Source of the DNA: Gammaproteobacteria bacterium
GTDB taxonomy: Bacteria > Pseudomonadota > Gammaproteobacteria > Magnimaribacterales > TMED112
Reading direction: 5' to 3'
DNA: 41,906 nt
Assembly: GCA_002684055.1 (NCBI GenBank)
Contig: NYUL01000064.1
Location: 1-41,906, forward strand
Part shown: positions 14,060-21,796 of the stretch, piece after piece
How the letters are laid out: every line of letters begins with the position of its first letter
Numbering within the stretch: position 1 is the stretch's first letter
Program-made: the position numbers and the translations under genes
Notes under the pieces: model-generated
The model's input: the letters and a program-made list of their open reading frames with translations, nothing else
What the model was told of the DNA's origin: nothing
The model's database searches: none

Positions 14060-15518
14060 CTCCAAATGGATTGTCCTCTGAGAAATAGTTCTCATTTGGA
14101 TTAAAGAACTGATTATATTCGGAAGTATCAACTATAACATCAGCTTTTTCCTGAATTACCTCATTTTGACTGTAACCATCTAGTTGTGTTTGTTCTGAGT
14201 CGAATGCCTTGAGAGAATACCTAGCACCACTATCCTCACCCTCAATAATTTCACCTGGTTGAAAATTAATAACGCTCCCTTTAGGTTCCAAATTAGTAAT
14301 TTCTAATTGATAAGTCTCCGCATTCCACCCACGTACACGTGCCTGCATACCCGATTCCCTACCGACAATTACTTCATTATATAAGTAAATACCCTCACCT
14401 ACACTTGCAGGAGCAGAAACTACAACCTTAATATCCTCAGGTAAATCAGCTCCTGGGTCAGTAACCACAGCAGAGACAATTTTCTCACCATCAGTAAGTG
14501 CTAGTCCTTGAGCTAATGGATTATTGTCTAGATCATATACAATAATGTCAGCATCTTCGGGGTAACCATTACCCTCATTAGTAATTTCAAATTCAATAAC
14601 ACCTAATGAGTTTGAATTAATACCTGCTCTAATAATAACATCTGTACCACCGCCCCCGACAGCAACCACTTCTGGGTCTTCAGTATAACCAGATCCTCTA
14701 GAAAAAGATACCAACTGTTTTATTGCCTTTTCAACCAGATTAGAATCTGGGCGAGTTAAGAGTGCAATAACTTTAGGATCTGTTCCCCCTTTTGGTGGGG
14801 AATCTATCTTAATTGATGGTTGCTGATTGAAACTATTTCCTTCATTCAATATGATCAATTCTCTAATATAACCAGTATCAGTTTTTGCAACAACCTCTGC
14901 TCTATTACTTAATGGTATTAAATCTAGAGTAGTAATAAATCCTTTGTTGATTATTGTAGTATCAATCTCACCAATTGTGGTGTCAAGGACTTCATCTTCG
15001 TATTCAAATAGTTGACACTGCAACTCGTAAGTATATCCATTACCTAGTTGGTAAAATGGTTGCTCGTGTTCTACAAATTTAATTTCAAATAGTCTTCTGC
15101 CTAGTGGAAAATAGATTAGGTCCCCTTCCCTAGGTCTTTGAATTGTTTGTAATGTTCCCTCATCTTTGGGGGAATTCATAAGAAATAGCATCCTAGAATT
15201 CAAGAAAGGAGCGATATAGTCTTCATAACGCTCTCTTGAAATAGTCAGGGTGACTTCATCTTTGACTTGAATGCCAAACTTTGACATAATATCACCCTGA
15301 CCACCATACCCATCATAATTATTGAGGTATGATTCAATAATAAAATAAGACCTAAAGGCAGAAGAAGTTACCTCCCTGATAATGGTTGCTTCCCTAATAA
15401 AAGTACGAGGAATATAATACACATCCATCCCATACATACGAATCTGTTCATTGACCAGATCCTGCTGTAAGTTCTGTTCTTGTGTAGAACCGTGTAAAAA
15501 GAAGGGATTAACAACCAT
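14055..15518 (-). CDS. gp14: Neck protein gp14 with a large repeat insertion
   Basis: gp14 with gp13 forms the neck that seals the filled head and receives the tail. The protein has 487 residues against 256 in T4. The first 175 residues match T4 gp14 (MYGMDVYYIPRTFI, FGIQVKDEVTLTIS, EGDLIYFPLGRRLFEI, EQPFYQLGN), and the last ten (FSEDNPFGE) match the T4 end. About residues 195-440 are an insertion. It holds three or four GxGY-type beta repeats (near 225, 275, 315 and 355) and a GExxxGxxSGA segment (about 375-440). The same repeat types occur in gp8 and in the two giant proteins of this window. The insertion may project from the neck as a collar-like structure. Confidence 0.94.
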   Translation of the reverse strand: MVVNPFFLHGSTQEQNLQQDLVNEQIRMYGMDVYYIPRTFIREATIIREVTSSAFRSYFIIESYLNNYDGYGGQGDIMSKFGIQVKDEVTLTISRERYEDYIAPFLNSRMLFLMNSPKDEGTLQTIQRPREGDLIYFPLGRRLFEIKFVEHEQPFYQLGNGYTYELQCQLFEYEDEVLDTTIGEIDTTIINKGFITTLDLIPLSNRAEVVAKTDTGYIRELIILNEGNSFNQQPSIKIDSPPKGGTDPKVIALLTRPDSNLVEKAIKQLVSFSRGSGYTEDPEVVAVGGGGTDVIIRAGINSNSLGVIEFEITNEGNGYPEDADIIVYDLDNNPLAQGLALTDGEKIVSAVVTDPGADLPEDIKVVVSAPASVGEGIYLYNEVIVGRESGMQARVRGWNAETYQLEITNLEPKGSVINFQPGEIIEGEDSGARYSLKAFDSEQTQLDGYSQNEVIQEKADVIVDTSEYNQFFNPNENYFSEDNPFGE

Positions 15519-15523
15519 TTTTT

Positions 15524-16411
15524 TCAGCCTACAAAGTCTAGGGGTGGTAATTCATAGGTGCTAGACATCTCTCGCTTGATTTCTTCAAGCTCTCTAACAC
15601 CATCATCATATAATTGTCTTCCATTCATTTCAATTCCACCAGGCAATTTGGTGCCAGTGAATTTAATTAAGTTTTGACCCCATTGCTTCTTAATAGCAGA
15701 AACAAGGTATTTTTTAACCCAGCTATCATTATAGATCTCACAGAATTGCTGTGGATCTAAAGCTCTATAGCAATCAATAACAATGATGCTTCCTACAGCA
15801 ATATTTTGCCAATTAACATCTAGATACAAACGATCTTGACGCTTATTAAAACGAATTATGGATGGTGGATTGTTTAAGAAATCAAATGTTGATCTCCACA
15901 TTCCTGCGATATATGCAGTAATCATATCACCACCCCATAGGTAGCCTATACCACCCAGATATCCATATCCATTCAGTCCATAATAGGATGCCCCTGGACC
16001 AAGGAGCCCTCCTCCACCGATTAATCCTCCTAGAGGACCACCAGTAGCGCTGGGAGGAGTAAACACCTTTTCCACACCAATAATATGTGGAGGAAGTTGA
16101 ATATAATTTGAGTTTTCAACATATTTGTCTACTGTGGGACCAGTAGCACCTGGATATGTTTGAATAGCAGTACTAATTCCAGGATTAACAAATGGATTAT
16201 ACTTTGATCCTCTGTCAATATCCTCTTGAGTAAATTCATACTTTAAGTAAGTACGAATTACCCCATCATAATGCCTCTCGTGGAAGTGCTGGATGGTGTC
16301 GTCAAGAATATCATCCAGTTGCTCATCAGCAACGTTAATCTCCAATACAGGGGCACCTAGACGCCTTAGAGCGTACTCTACAAGCTCTTGCCTATTAGTT
16401 GGCTTTGACAT
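15524..16411 (-). CDS. gp13: Neck protein gp13
   Basis: gp13 forms a ring below the portal and closes the head with gp14. This copy has 295 residues (T4: 309). The start RQELVEYALRRLGAPVLEIN, then LDDILDDTIQHFHERHYDG, matches the conserved gp13 N-terminus (LRRLGAPI and YHFDG in T4). A Gly-rich loop occupies about 118-155 (GGPLGGLIGGGGLLGPG), which is not something I recall in T4 and may be a flexible surface loop. The ATG overlaps the stop of the upstream 85-residue gene (TAATG), and gp14 follows after five bases, so the genes are probably co-translated. Confidence 0.95.
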   Translation of the reverse strand: MSKPTNRQELVEYALRRLGAPVLEINVADEQLDDILDDTIQHFHERHYDGVIRTYLKYEFTQEDIDRGSKYNPFVNPGISTAIQTYPGATGPTVDKYVENSNYIQLPPHIIGVEKVFTPPSATGGPLGGLIGGGGLLGPGASYYGLNGYGYLGGIGYLWGGDMITAYIAGMWRSTFDFLNNPPSIIRFNKRQDRLYLDVNWQNIAVGSIIVIDCYRALDPQQFCEIYNDSWVKKYLVSAIKKQWGQNLIKFTGTKLPGGIEMNGRQLYDDGVRELEEIKREMSSTYELPPLDFVG

Positions 16412-16668
16412 TAAAAGAATCCCCCATCTATGGTATCTGTGAATCCTGTAATGTTAGTAACAGGATCAACAGTAAGAATACAAGATGATGTACTTAATTG
16501 ACAGCTATTTACTATTGGACTAAAAACATCACCATTCCATACTGGAACAGATCCAATTTTAATGTCAGTAAAATCGGTATCAGTCAGTCCCTCTAGGGAT
16601 GATGGGACACCATTAGAAATAACACGGACAACATTTCTTTGTCCAATTTGATCGAGTAGATTTGCCAT
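16411..16668 (-). CDS. Uncharacterised 85-residue structural-cluster protein
   Basis: I do not recognise this small protein (MANLLDQIGQRNVVRVISNG at the start, TDTIDGGFF at the end). It is neutral, has no membrane segment and contains two Cys (53 and 60). Both ends overlap neighbours as TAATG: with the 177-residue gene upstream and with gp13 downstream. This makes it a real, coupled gene rather than a chance ORF. Short beta strands (VPVWNGDVFSPIV) are likely. A virion or tail-fibre connector role is possible from context only. Confidence 0.75.
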   Translation of the reverse strand: MANLLDQIGQRNVVRVISNGVPSSLEGLTDTDFTDIKIGSVPVWNGDVFSPIVNSCQLSTSSCILTVDPVTNITGFTDTIDGGFF

Positions 16669-17201
16669 TAGTCGCTTCTCTCGTTATCTTTACTAGATGG
16701 GTTAGTCTGTACCCACTGTGAACTATCTTTATCGGTATAGTAGATGTACATACGACCTTCAAGTGTGTTCCACCAGAGATTTCCTTCGATTGGATTTTCT
16801 GGGGGATGCTGACCAACCGTAACTGGTGGTGTTGATGGTGGGATAATTCCTGATTGCACGTCTGTTACTCCTGGATTTACTAGAGCCATGCCCTCAACAG
16901 CTCGGTAAACTTTACCGTCTGTTTTATTAATCAATATAACATCATATACATATCTACCCTCTTTGAGAATAGAAGTTTGGGCGGCGGTGAGCGAAATAAT
17001 AATTTCACCGGACTTTGGTTTTAGAATAGAGACATCGAATCCCAATCCAAATTTAGCACCAGAATGCTTTCTCAATTGACTAACACCCCTAAATTGGGTC
17101 AAGTTAATTGGGATAGAAGTTCCAGCGTCGTCCAACTTAAAGCTAGCCGAGAAGGTGGCACCTTGATCAATAGTAATATTTGATACGTAGGCACTAGCCA
17201 T
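16668..17201 (-). CDS. Uncharacterised protein with an Ig/fibre-like N-terminal domain
   Basis: The protein has 177 residues. The N-terminal 115 follow a pattern common in phage tail appendage proteins: ITIDQGATFSASFKLDD, a middle RGVSQLRKH strand, ISLTAAQTSILKEGRYVYDV (near 89-108) and an exit VNPGVT. The C-terminal part GNLWWNTLEGRMYIYYTDKD followed by SSQWVQ is a second small module, also frequent in phage fibre and collar proteins. No enzyme motif is visible. A CATAAATA octamer lies 30 bases before the ATG, so this gene probably starts the unit that continues through the 85-residue gene and gp13. The exact role is unknown. Confidence 0.78.
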   Translation of the reverse strand: MASAYVSNITIDQGATFSASFKLDDAGTSIPINLTQFRGVSQLRKHSGAKFGLGFDVSILKPKSGEIIISLTAAQTSILKEGRYVYDVILINKTDGKVYRAVEGMALVNPGVTDVQSGIIPPSTPPVTVGQHPPENPIEGNLWWNTLEGRMYIYYTDKDSSQWVQTNPSSKDNERSD

Positions 17202-17229
17202 GGAAGTTAAGTTCTATTGTATACTACTT

Positions 17230-17451
17230 CTATTTATGGATTATCTGTTTTATTAAAGATTTAAGCTCTTCAATTTCAGATTTAGCTATTTCTAATTGAA
17301 GTGTAAGAGATTCTAGAGTTTGATTTTTAGACCTAGAATACTCTCTTTTCCGAATATATGCGTCATATGCGTCTCTATTTGTATTTACAATAGCTCCCTC
17401 TGGAGTACGGTAGAGGTGATCAGTACCCTCTACCCTCATCTTTTTACTCAT
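17230..17451 (-). CDS. Uncharacterised 73-residue coiled-coil protein
   Basis: The protein starts MSKKMRVEGTDHLYRTPEGA. The first 35 residues form a short basic domain with GAIVNTNRDAYDAYI; residues from about 43 to 73 (ESLTLQLEIAKSEIEELKSL onward) have a heptad pattern and are probably a coiled coil. Proteins of this type are common in T4-like marine phages, but I know of no function. It begins three bases after the stop of the large gene upstream and is followed by a late-promoter-like octamer. Confidence 0.75.
   Translation of the reverse strand: MSKKMRVEGTDHLYRTPEGAIVNTNRDAYDAYIRKREYSRSKNQTLESLTLQLEIAKSEIEELKSLIKQIIHK
17231..17238 (-). promoter_or_regulatory. Late-promoter-like octamer CATAAATA
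   Basis: Minus-strand CATAAATA (one change from TATAAATA) overlaps the end of the 73-residue gene and lies 30 bases before the ATG at 17201. It could drive the 177-residue gene, the 85-residue gene and gp13. Confidence 0.45.
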
Positions 17452-17453
17452 AA

Positions 17454-20400
17454 TTAACCTAATGCGATTGCTCTGATATCACTTAGTGAAGGTGACCTTG
17501 CCTCGTTAGTTCCACTGAATACAACCTTGATTTGGAAACCAGAGAATTCTGGTAGTGAATCAACGTCATATTGATACTCTAGATCTTCAAATCCATCTGG
17601 TCCAATCAAGCGACTAGCTCTAACTTTTTTGTTAGGTAGTCCACTATTCTTGGATGGATCAATAATCCTATCACCAAATCCATCGCCATTAGTATCAATT
17701 AGATTATCATAGCCAGGGAACAATATCCACCCAGGTTCAGTAGCACCTTGAGTATCACCAGCAAACAAACGATAACAAACACGGAAGTCTGCTGTTTCAT
17801 CCCTATAAGCACTCAATAGAACTTTCAGAGCTGTTGCTGGATTATCTAGAATTACTTTCTGTGATACGTAGATTGATCTATGTGGATCACCAATAATTCT
17901 ATTTGTTCTAGGATCATCTGGGTAATTAGTGACTGGATTGTTTAAAGCAGAACGAAGTGTGAATAGAGATACTTGATTCATATCCATTACTGGAGACAAG
18001 TTAGCATCATCGGAACGCATAGTCAAAGCCATAGTCAATGACTTATCATTGGGTAGTCCTTCTAGATACTCAACTTCATTTACTAGTGAAGCAACTAGTC
18101 TTGGGGAGGGGAATGAGGTAAACGCATTCAAGGCGATTGGAGTATTACCCTGATCAACAAATGACTGTTCATTACCACCCGCACTAGTACCACTAACCGT
18201 TCTTATCTGGGTACTAACTTGTGTTGTATCACCAGGAGTAAGAAGACCTATGGATGGATAGAGTGTATTAAATTGGAAGTTTTGGGATGTTCTTACTTTA
18301 GAACCTCCCGCCTGCTGATCCTGATTAAAACTCAATTGTGGTATGTATGGATTAATACCAAAATCATTTGCTCTTGATCCTCTATCAATAACTAGAGGCA
18401 GAATCCCAAAGTCTCTAGTAAATCCTAGAATTTGGTTTGATGGTAATTGGTGAGTGGTGTTAATTCTCCTCAAGGATACTCCACTCATTTCATATTTAAA
18501 TACTCTAGAGCCTTGGTCGTGAATATTAACAGGAGTATTGTCAACGCCACGTGATGTGATACCAAGAGTACCATCACCATTGTTGTCATACTCCATAACC
18601 TCACCACCAACCACTAGATAGCCAGTGCTTGTAGAAATTCCTTCAAAGGTATCAAATAGTGCCTGATTAGCAATAGTTATTTGGTTGGATGAGATAGTAA
18701 TACCTTCAACCAAGTCAGTTCCTTTTGTATCGGGAGCTGTATTGATAATTGAGACTACATTATTATCTGCCATCATCCCGTGAGATGGTAGATCAACAAC
18801 AAAGACATCTCCCCCCGACATTGGATCAGCAACTTCACTCGTTTCAGTGAGCTGTACTCCAGTATCAGTTAGTGTGTTAGTTGCTGCGTCGTATTCATTT
18901 AATGTATCAGTAGTAATAATACTCTGCCCTATTACATTGGTTAAAATAATAGTGTCTATGTTATTAATAGAATTAACATCAACTACGGCATCTCCACCAA
19001 CACCACCAACATTTGCAGTAGTAATACCTAGAGTGTCGCCGACAAGATATCCAGTGCCAGGATTAATAATAGACAGTGAGCTTACGACTCCACCAGAAAT
19101 AGTAACATCAGCGACAATATTTTTACCATCAGATGCGATGTTGAACAATGGAACTGATGGGAAAGTGCCATCAATATAACCAATACCACCAGAATTATTT
19201 GCTACATCCAATGTTTGAGCAGGACCACCTAGTGATTCAATATCACCAATTACTCTTGCGTCATTGGGAAAACCAGAAGCGGTAGATGCTATTTTTTGCC
19301 CAACCTCAAAAGGATAAGAAGTATTTCCAACTAGAAGACTCAACCTTCTAGGTAAAGTTCTCATTGGATTATTGGGGATTAGTGTATCATCTAAGATTGG
19401 TGGATTGTTTAGGAATACAGTACCAACGGAATCAAAGGCAGCCTTGTATAGGATAAACTTAAGATCTTCAAACTGGTTGGCTGTCCAAAGTGAGCCATTT
19501 TGAGACTTAAATAATGAACCATTCAAATACTGTTGAGAAATAATAGCTGTGCCACCAACATTAGTGGTTGGGCTAGTAATATTCTCTTCACCCATCCTAG
19601 CAATCCATGCAGTGTATAGATCAGTAGTAGGAGCAAGCAATACTAGAGCGTAAGTTAAATCTGGCTCCAAATAAATTGGTGATGGGAATGTAACTCTAGT
19701 AGGAACTGACGCATCTGAAGAAACATTAATCTCATCAGGGGACAATACAACTTGAGCATAATTTTGAACCAAATTGCTATTTGGTGTTGCCAATTCTGTT
19801 GGTCTAATTTCAACTGTTAGATTATCTACTTCGGACTTGGTAGCCATAAAGATATCTAAAGATGTCAAGAAAGCACCAGTCTCATCCACGCGGAATGTTT
19901 GTGCCAAAGGATCCCTAGGGGGAGCTGGGCGTGGTGGTGGGGGTGGTCTCCTAATAATATTAGTGACATTTGTAACATTAGTAACGTTAGTAATAGGTTG
20001 TCTAACGATTACAAGAGGTCTTGGGGGTGGTGGTGGAACGCGGACGGTAACCACTGACGTGATTCTATTTTCAATAGTACCTCCAGACGTATACGTAGCT
20101 TCCGCGAATGAGATAATGGTTTGCCCTAGTTCTGGCTCTTCATTAGTTGAGCTAGAACTCAATCGCAATGTTCTGATACCCGTTCTCAATCTAAATGCGG
20201 GAGCAGGAACATTCAAGGGATCTCTAAAGAAGATAGAACCAGCTAGGTCGCAGAAAGCATCAGAGACTAATCTTAGCCTTGGAATATCTGCAACAGCACC
20301 ACTCCTAGTTCCAACAATCCTCAAACCAGCAGAAATGTATCCAAAAAATCTTTGATCTGCGATATCAGCTAGTGAAGAAATATCAATATTTAATATTGTA

Positions 20401-21659
20401 GATGATGCAGAATAATCATCAGAAATTTGTTCTGTTCTGATGTATGGATTTGTAGTATATTTCTGTGTTGGATCATCAAAAGGACCAGACTTGTGATTTT
20501 GTCTAGCAACACGAGCACTAAAGATCCGTGTGTTACCACTGAATACTTCAACCGTTTCTCCAACCTCAAAGGTACCTGATCGCATTGCGATCTCAACTAG
20601 TTTAGGTATAAAGTCTGCTCCAGACGCTCCCTCAAAGAATGGGAAGAATTCTGTTAGTGGTTTGATAGCACTAGCTCGGAATTCAATATTTCTTTCGCGC
20701 ATAAACTGCGCAGTTTCCGTACTTTGAATAAAATTCTGCTCAAATGTAGCTACTTCAGGACCAAATACAGTCTCTCTTCTACTGCCAATAGTTCTAGAGA
20801 CAATAAAATCATCACTAGAGGGAGAAACTATTAATTGACCATCATATAAAATAACATTAAATGGATTAACATTTTCGGTACGTGATGCTAAAGGCTGCTC
20901 TAACCAAGGTATTTCGTCATAGTTAAGTGTGACTAGATCTCCAGTTTTTTTAGTTGATGAATCAACCAAAGCCAAGTTCTGGTCTAGTGATGCATCATCG
21001 GGATTGATGAGAGGATCTAACTGCAACTGTAGAGCAATCGTAGCAAACTCAAATTGGCAGTCTAGAGTGCCAGTTCGGGAAGATACGTTTACGCTTGTTT
21101 CTGGATTGTCAAAATCTACAAAATCCGCAGTTCTAAAATCATCAGCAAAAAATCCACTCTTAAATCTATCATTACCATCAGCATCCAGTACCTGTAGAGA
21201 ATCTGTCCTTCTCTCCAATAGTGATAGAGATGTAACTTCTTCTAAAGACTCAATTCTATCTTCTAGATTTCCAATATCTCGCATCGTATAACGTCTATTA
21301 TCGATAGTCTGAATAACAATATCGTCAATATTATATACATATGGTGGGTATGTAATACGAGCAATCTCCATAGCAGCTTCTGCTGCTTCAGGTAACTTTG
21401 GTTCAGGTGCTGGGGCACCAAAAATTAACTTTAGTCCTCCTAATTTGTTTAGGACTAATCTATCTTTTCTTCCAACATAAAAGTCATAGCCCAGAACCAT
21501 ACTCTCACCTGGAGCAGTTACTCTAACTACGGTTGATCCAGATTCAGCAAAATCTCTAGATGAATAATCAAATGGTGAAGCTGTAATTGATGTAAAGTCA
21601 GAAACACGTGGGCGGAAGTCTAGGGTGTCAGAAGCACGCAAAGTACGATTACGCAACAA
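17454..21659 (-). CDS. C-terminal part of the DUF4815-type structural protein (after the frameshift)
   Basis: This 1401-residue reading frame has no credible start of its own: its first codon is TTG inside continuous coding sequence, with no ribosome-binding site. It continues the gene at 21797-24625 in the -1 frame; the 52 codons from 21816 to 21660 are also open. The start TLRASDTLDFRPRVSDF is the LDFRPRV motif found inside DUF4815-type proteins. Further along come a Pro-rich/NVT-repeat linker (about 535-584), a DPLAQTF domain (from about 583) typical of phage fibre-associated proteins, a GxGY repeat (about 854-892) and an EVMEY-RG-H module (about 1010-1054). It probably acts in the baseplate periphery or fibre attachment. 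Confidence 0.85.
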   Translation of the reverse strand: MLRNRTLRASDTLDFRPRVSDFTSITASPFDYSSRDFAESGSTVVRVTAPGESMVLGYDFYVGRKDRLVLNKLGGLKLIFGAPAPEPKLPEAAEAAMEIARITYPPYVYNIDDIVIQTIDNRRYTMRDIGNLEDRIESLEEVTSLSLLERRTDSLQVLDADGNDRFKSGFFADDFRTADFVDFDNPETSVNVSSRTGTLDCQFEFATIALQLQLDPLINPDDASLDQNLALVDSSTKKTGDLVTLNYDEIPWLEQPLASRTENVNPFNVILYDGQLIVSPSSDDFIVSRTIGSRRETVFGPEVATFEQNFIQSTETAQFMRERNIEFRASAIKPLTEFFPFFEGASGADFIPKLVEIAMRSGTFEVGETVEVFSGNTRIFSARVARQNHKSGPFDDPTQKYTTNPYIRTEQISDDYSASSTILNIDISSLADIADQRFFGYISAGLRIVGTRSGAVADIPRLRLVSDAFCDLAGSIFFRDPLNVPAPAFRLRTGIRTLRLSSSSTNEEPELGQTIISFAEATYTSGGTIENRITSVVTVRVPPPPPRPLVIVRQPITNVTNVTNVTNIIRRPPPPPRPAPPRDPLAQTFRVDETGAFLTSLDIFMATKSEVDNLTVEIRPTELATPNSNLVQNYAQVVLSPDEINVSSDASVPTRVTFPSPIYLEPDLTYALVLLAPTTDLYTAWIARMGEENITSPTTNVGGTAIISQQYLNGSLFKSQNGSLWTANQFEDLKFILYKAAFDSVGTVFLNNPPILDDTLIPNNPMRTLPRRLSLLVGNTSYPFEVGQKIASTASGFPNDARVIGDIESLGGPAQTLDVANNSGGIGYIDGTFPSVPLFNIASDGKNIVADVTISGGVVSSLSIINPGTGYLVGDTLGITTANVGGVGGDAVVDVNSINNIDTIILTNVIGQSIITTDTLNEYDAATNTLTDTGVQLTETSEVADPMSGGDVFVVDLPSHGMMADNNVVSIINTAPDTKGTDLVEGITISSNQITIANQALFDTFEGISTSTGYLVVGGEVMEYDNNGDGTLGITSRGVDNTPVNIHDQGSRVFKYEMSGVSLRRINTTHQLPSNQILGFTRDFGILPLVIDRGSRANDFGINPYIPQLSFNQDQQAGGSKVRTSQNFQFNTLYPSIGLLTPGDTTQVSTQIRTVSGTSAGGNEQSFVDQGNTPIALNAFTSFPSPRLVASLVNEVEYLEGLPNDKSLTMALTMRSDDANLSPVMDMNQVSLFTLRSALNNPVTNYPDDPRTNRIIGDPHRSIYVSQKVILDNPATALKVLLSAYRDETADFRVCYRLFAGDTQGATEPGWILFPGYDNLIDTNGDGFGDRIIDPSKNSGLPNKKVRASRLIGPDGFEDLEYQYDVDSLPEFSGFQIKVVFSGTNEARSPSLSDIRAIALG
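19910..20045 (-). repeat. Poly-proline/NVT-repeat linker
   Basis: Within the large protein, two Pro-rich blocks (PPPPPRP) flank three to four tandem Asn-Val-Thr triplets. At the DNA level the two Pro blocks are near-identical C-rich runs and the NVT part is a 9-12 base tandem repeat. This looks like a rigid or extended hinge before the DPLAQTF domain. Confidence 0.7.
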
Positions 21660-21796
21660 TGGAACCCCTGTAGCAAAGATCTCTTCAACATAAGAATTTG
21701 CTGTGTAGAAATCGCCAGAATCATCAACAGGAACACCAAACTTATCGAAGATGATAAGAATTCTTTTATTTGGTGCCGTGGCGCCACGACTCCTAA

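Noticed and set aside
19774..20355. Plus-strand open frame of 193 codons
   Set aside because: It lies wholly opposite the DUF4815-type gene, has a low-complexity Gly/Thr/Val composition from antisense of the Pro/NVT region, and no ribosome-binding site or promoter fits it.
17454..21659. The 1401-codon frame as an independent gene
   Set aside because: Its start would be TTG within continuous coding sequence and it begins in the middle of a conserved LDFRPRV region, so it is better read as the second half of a split gene.
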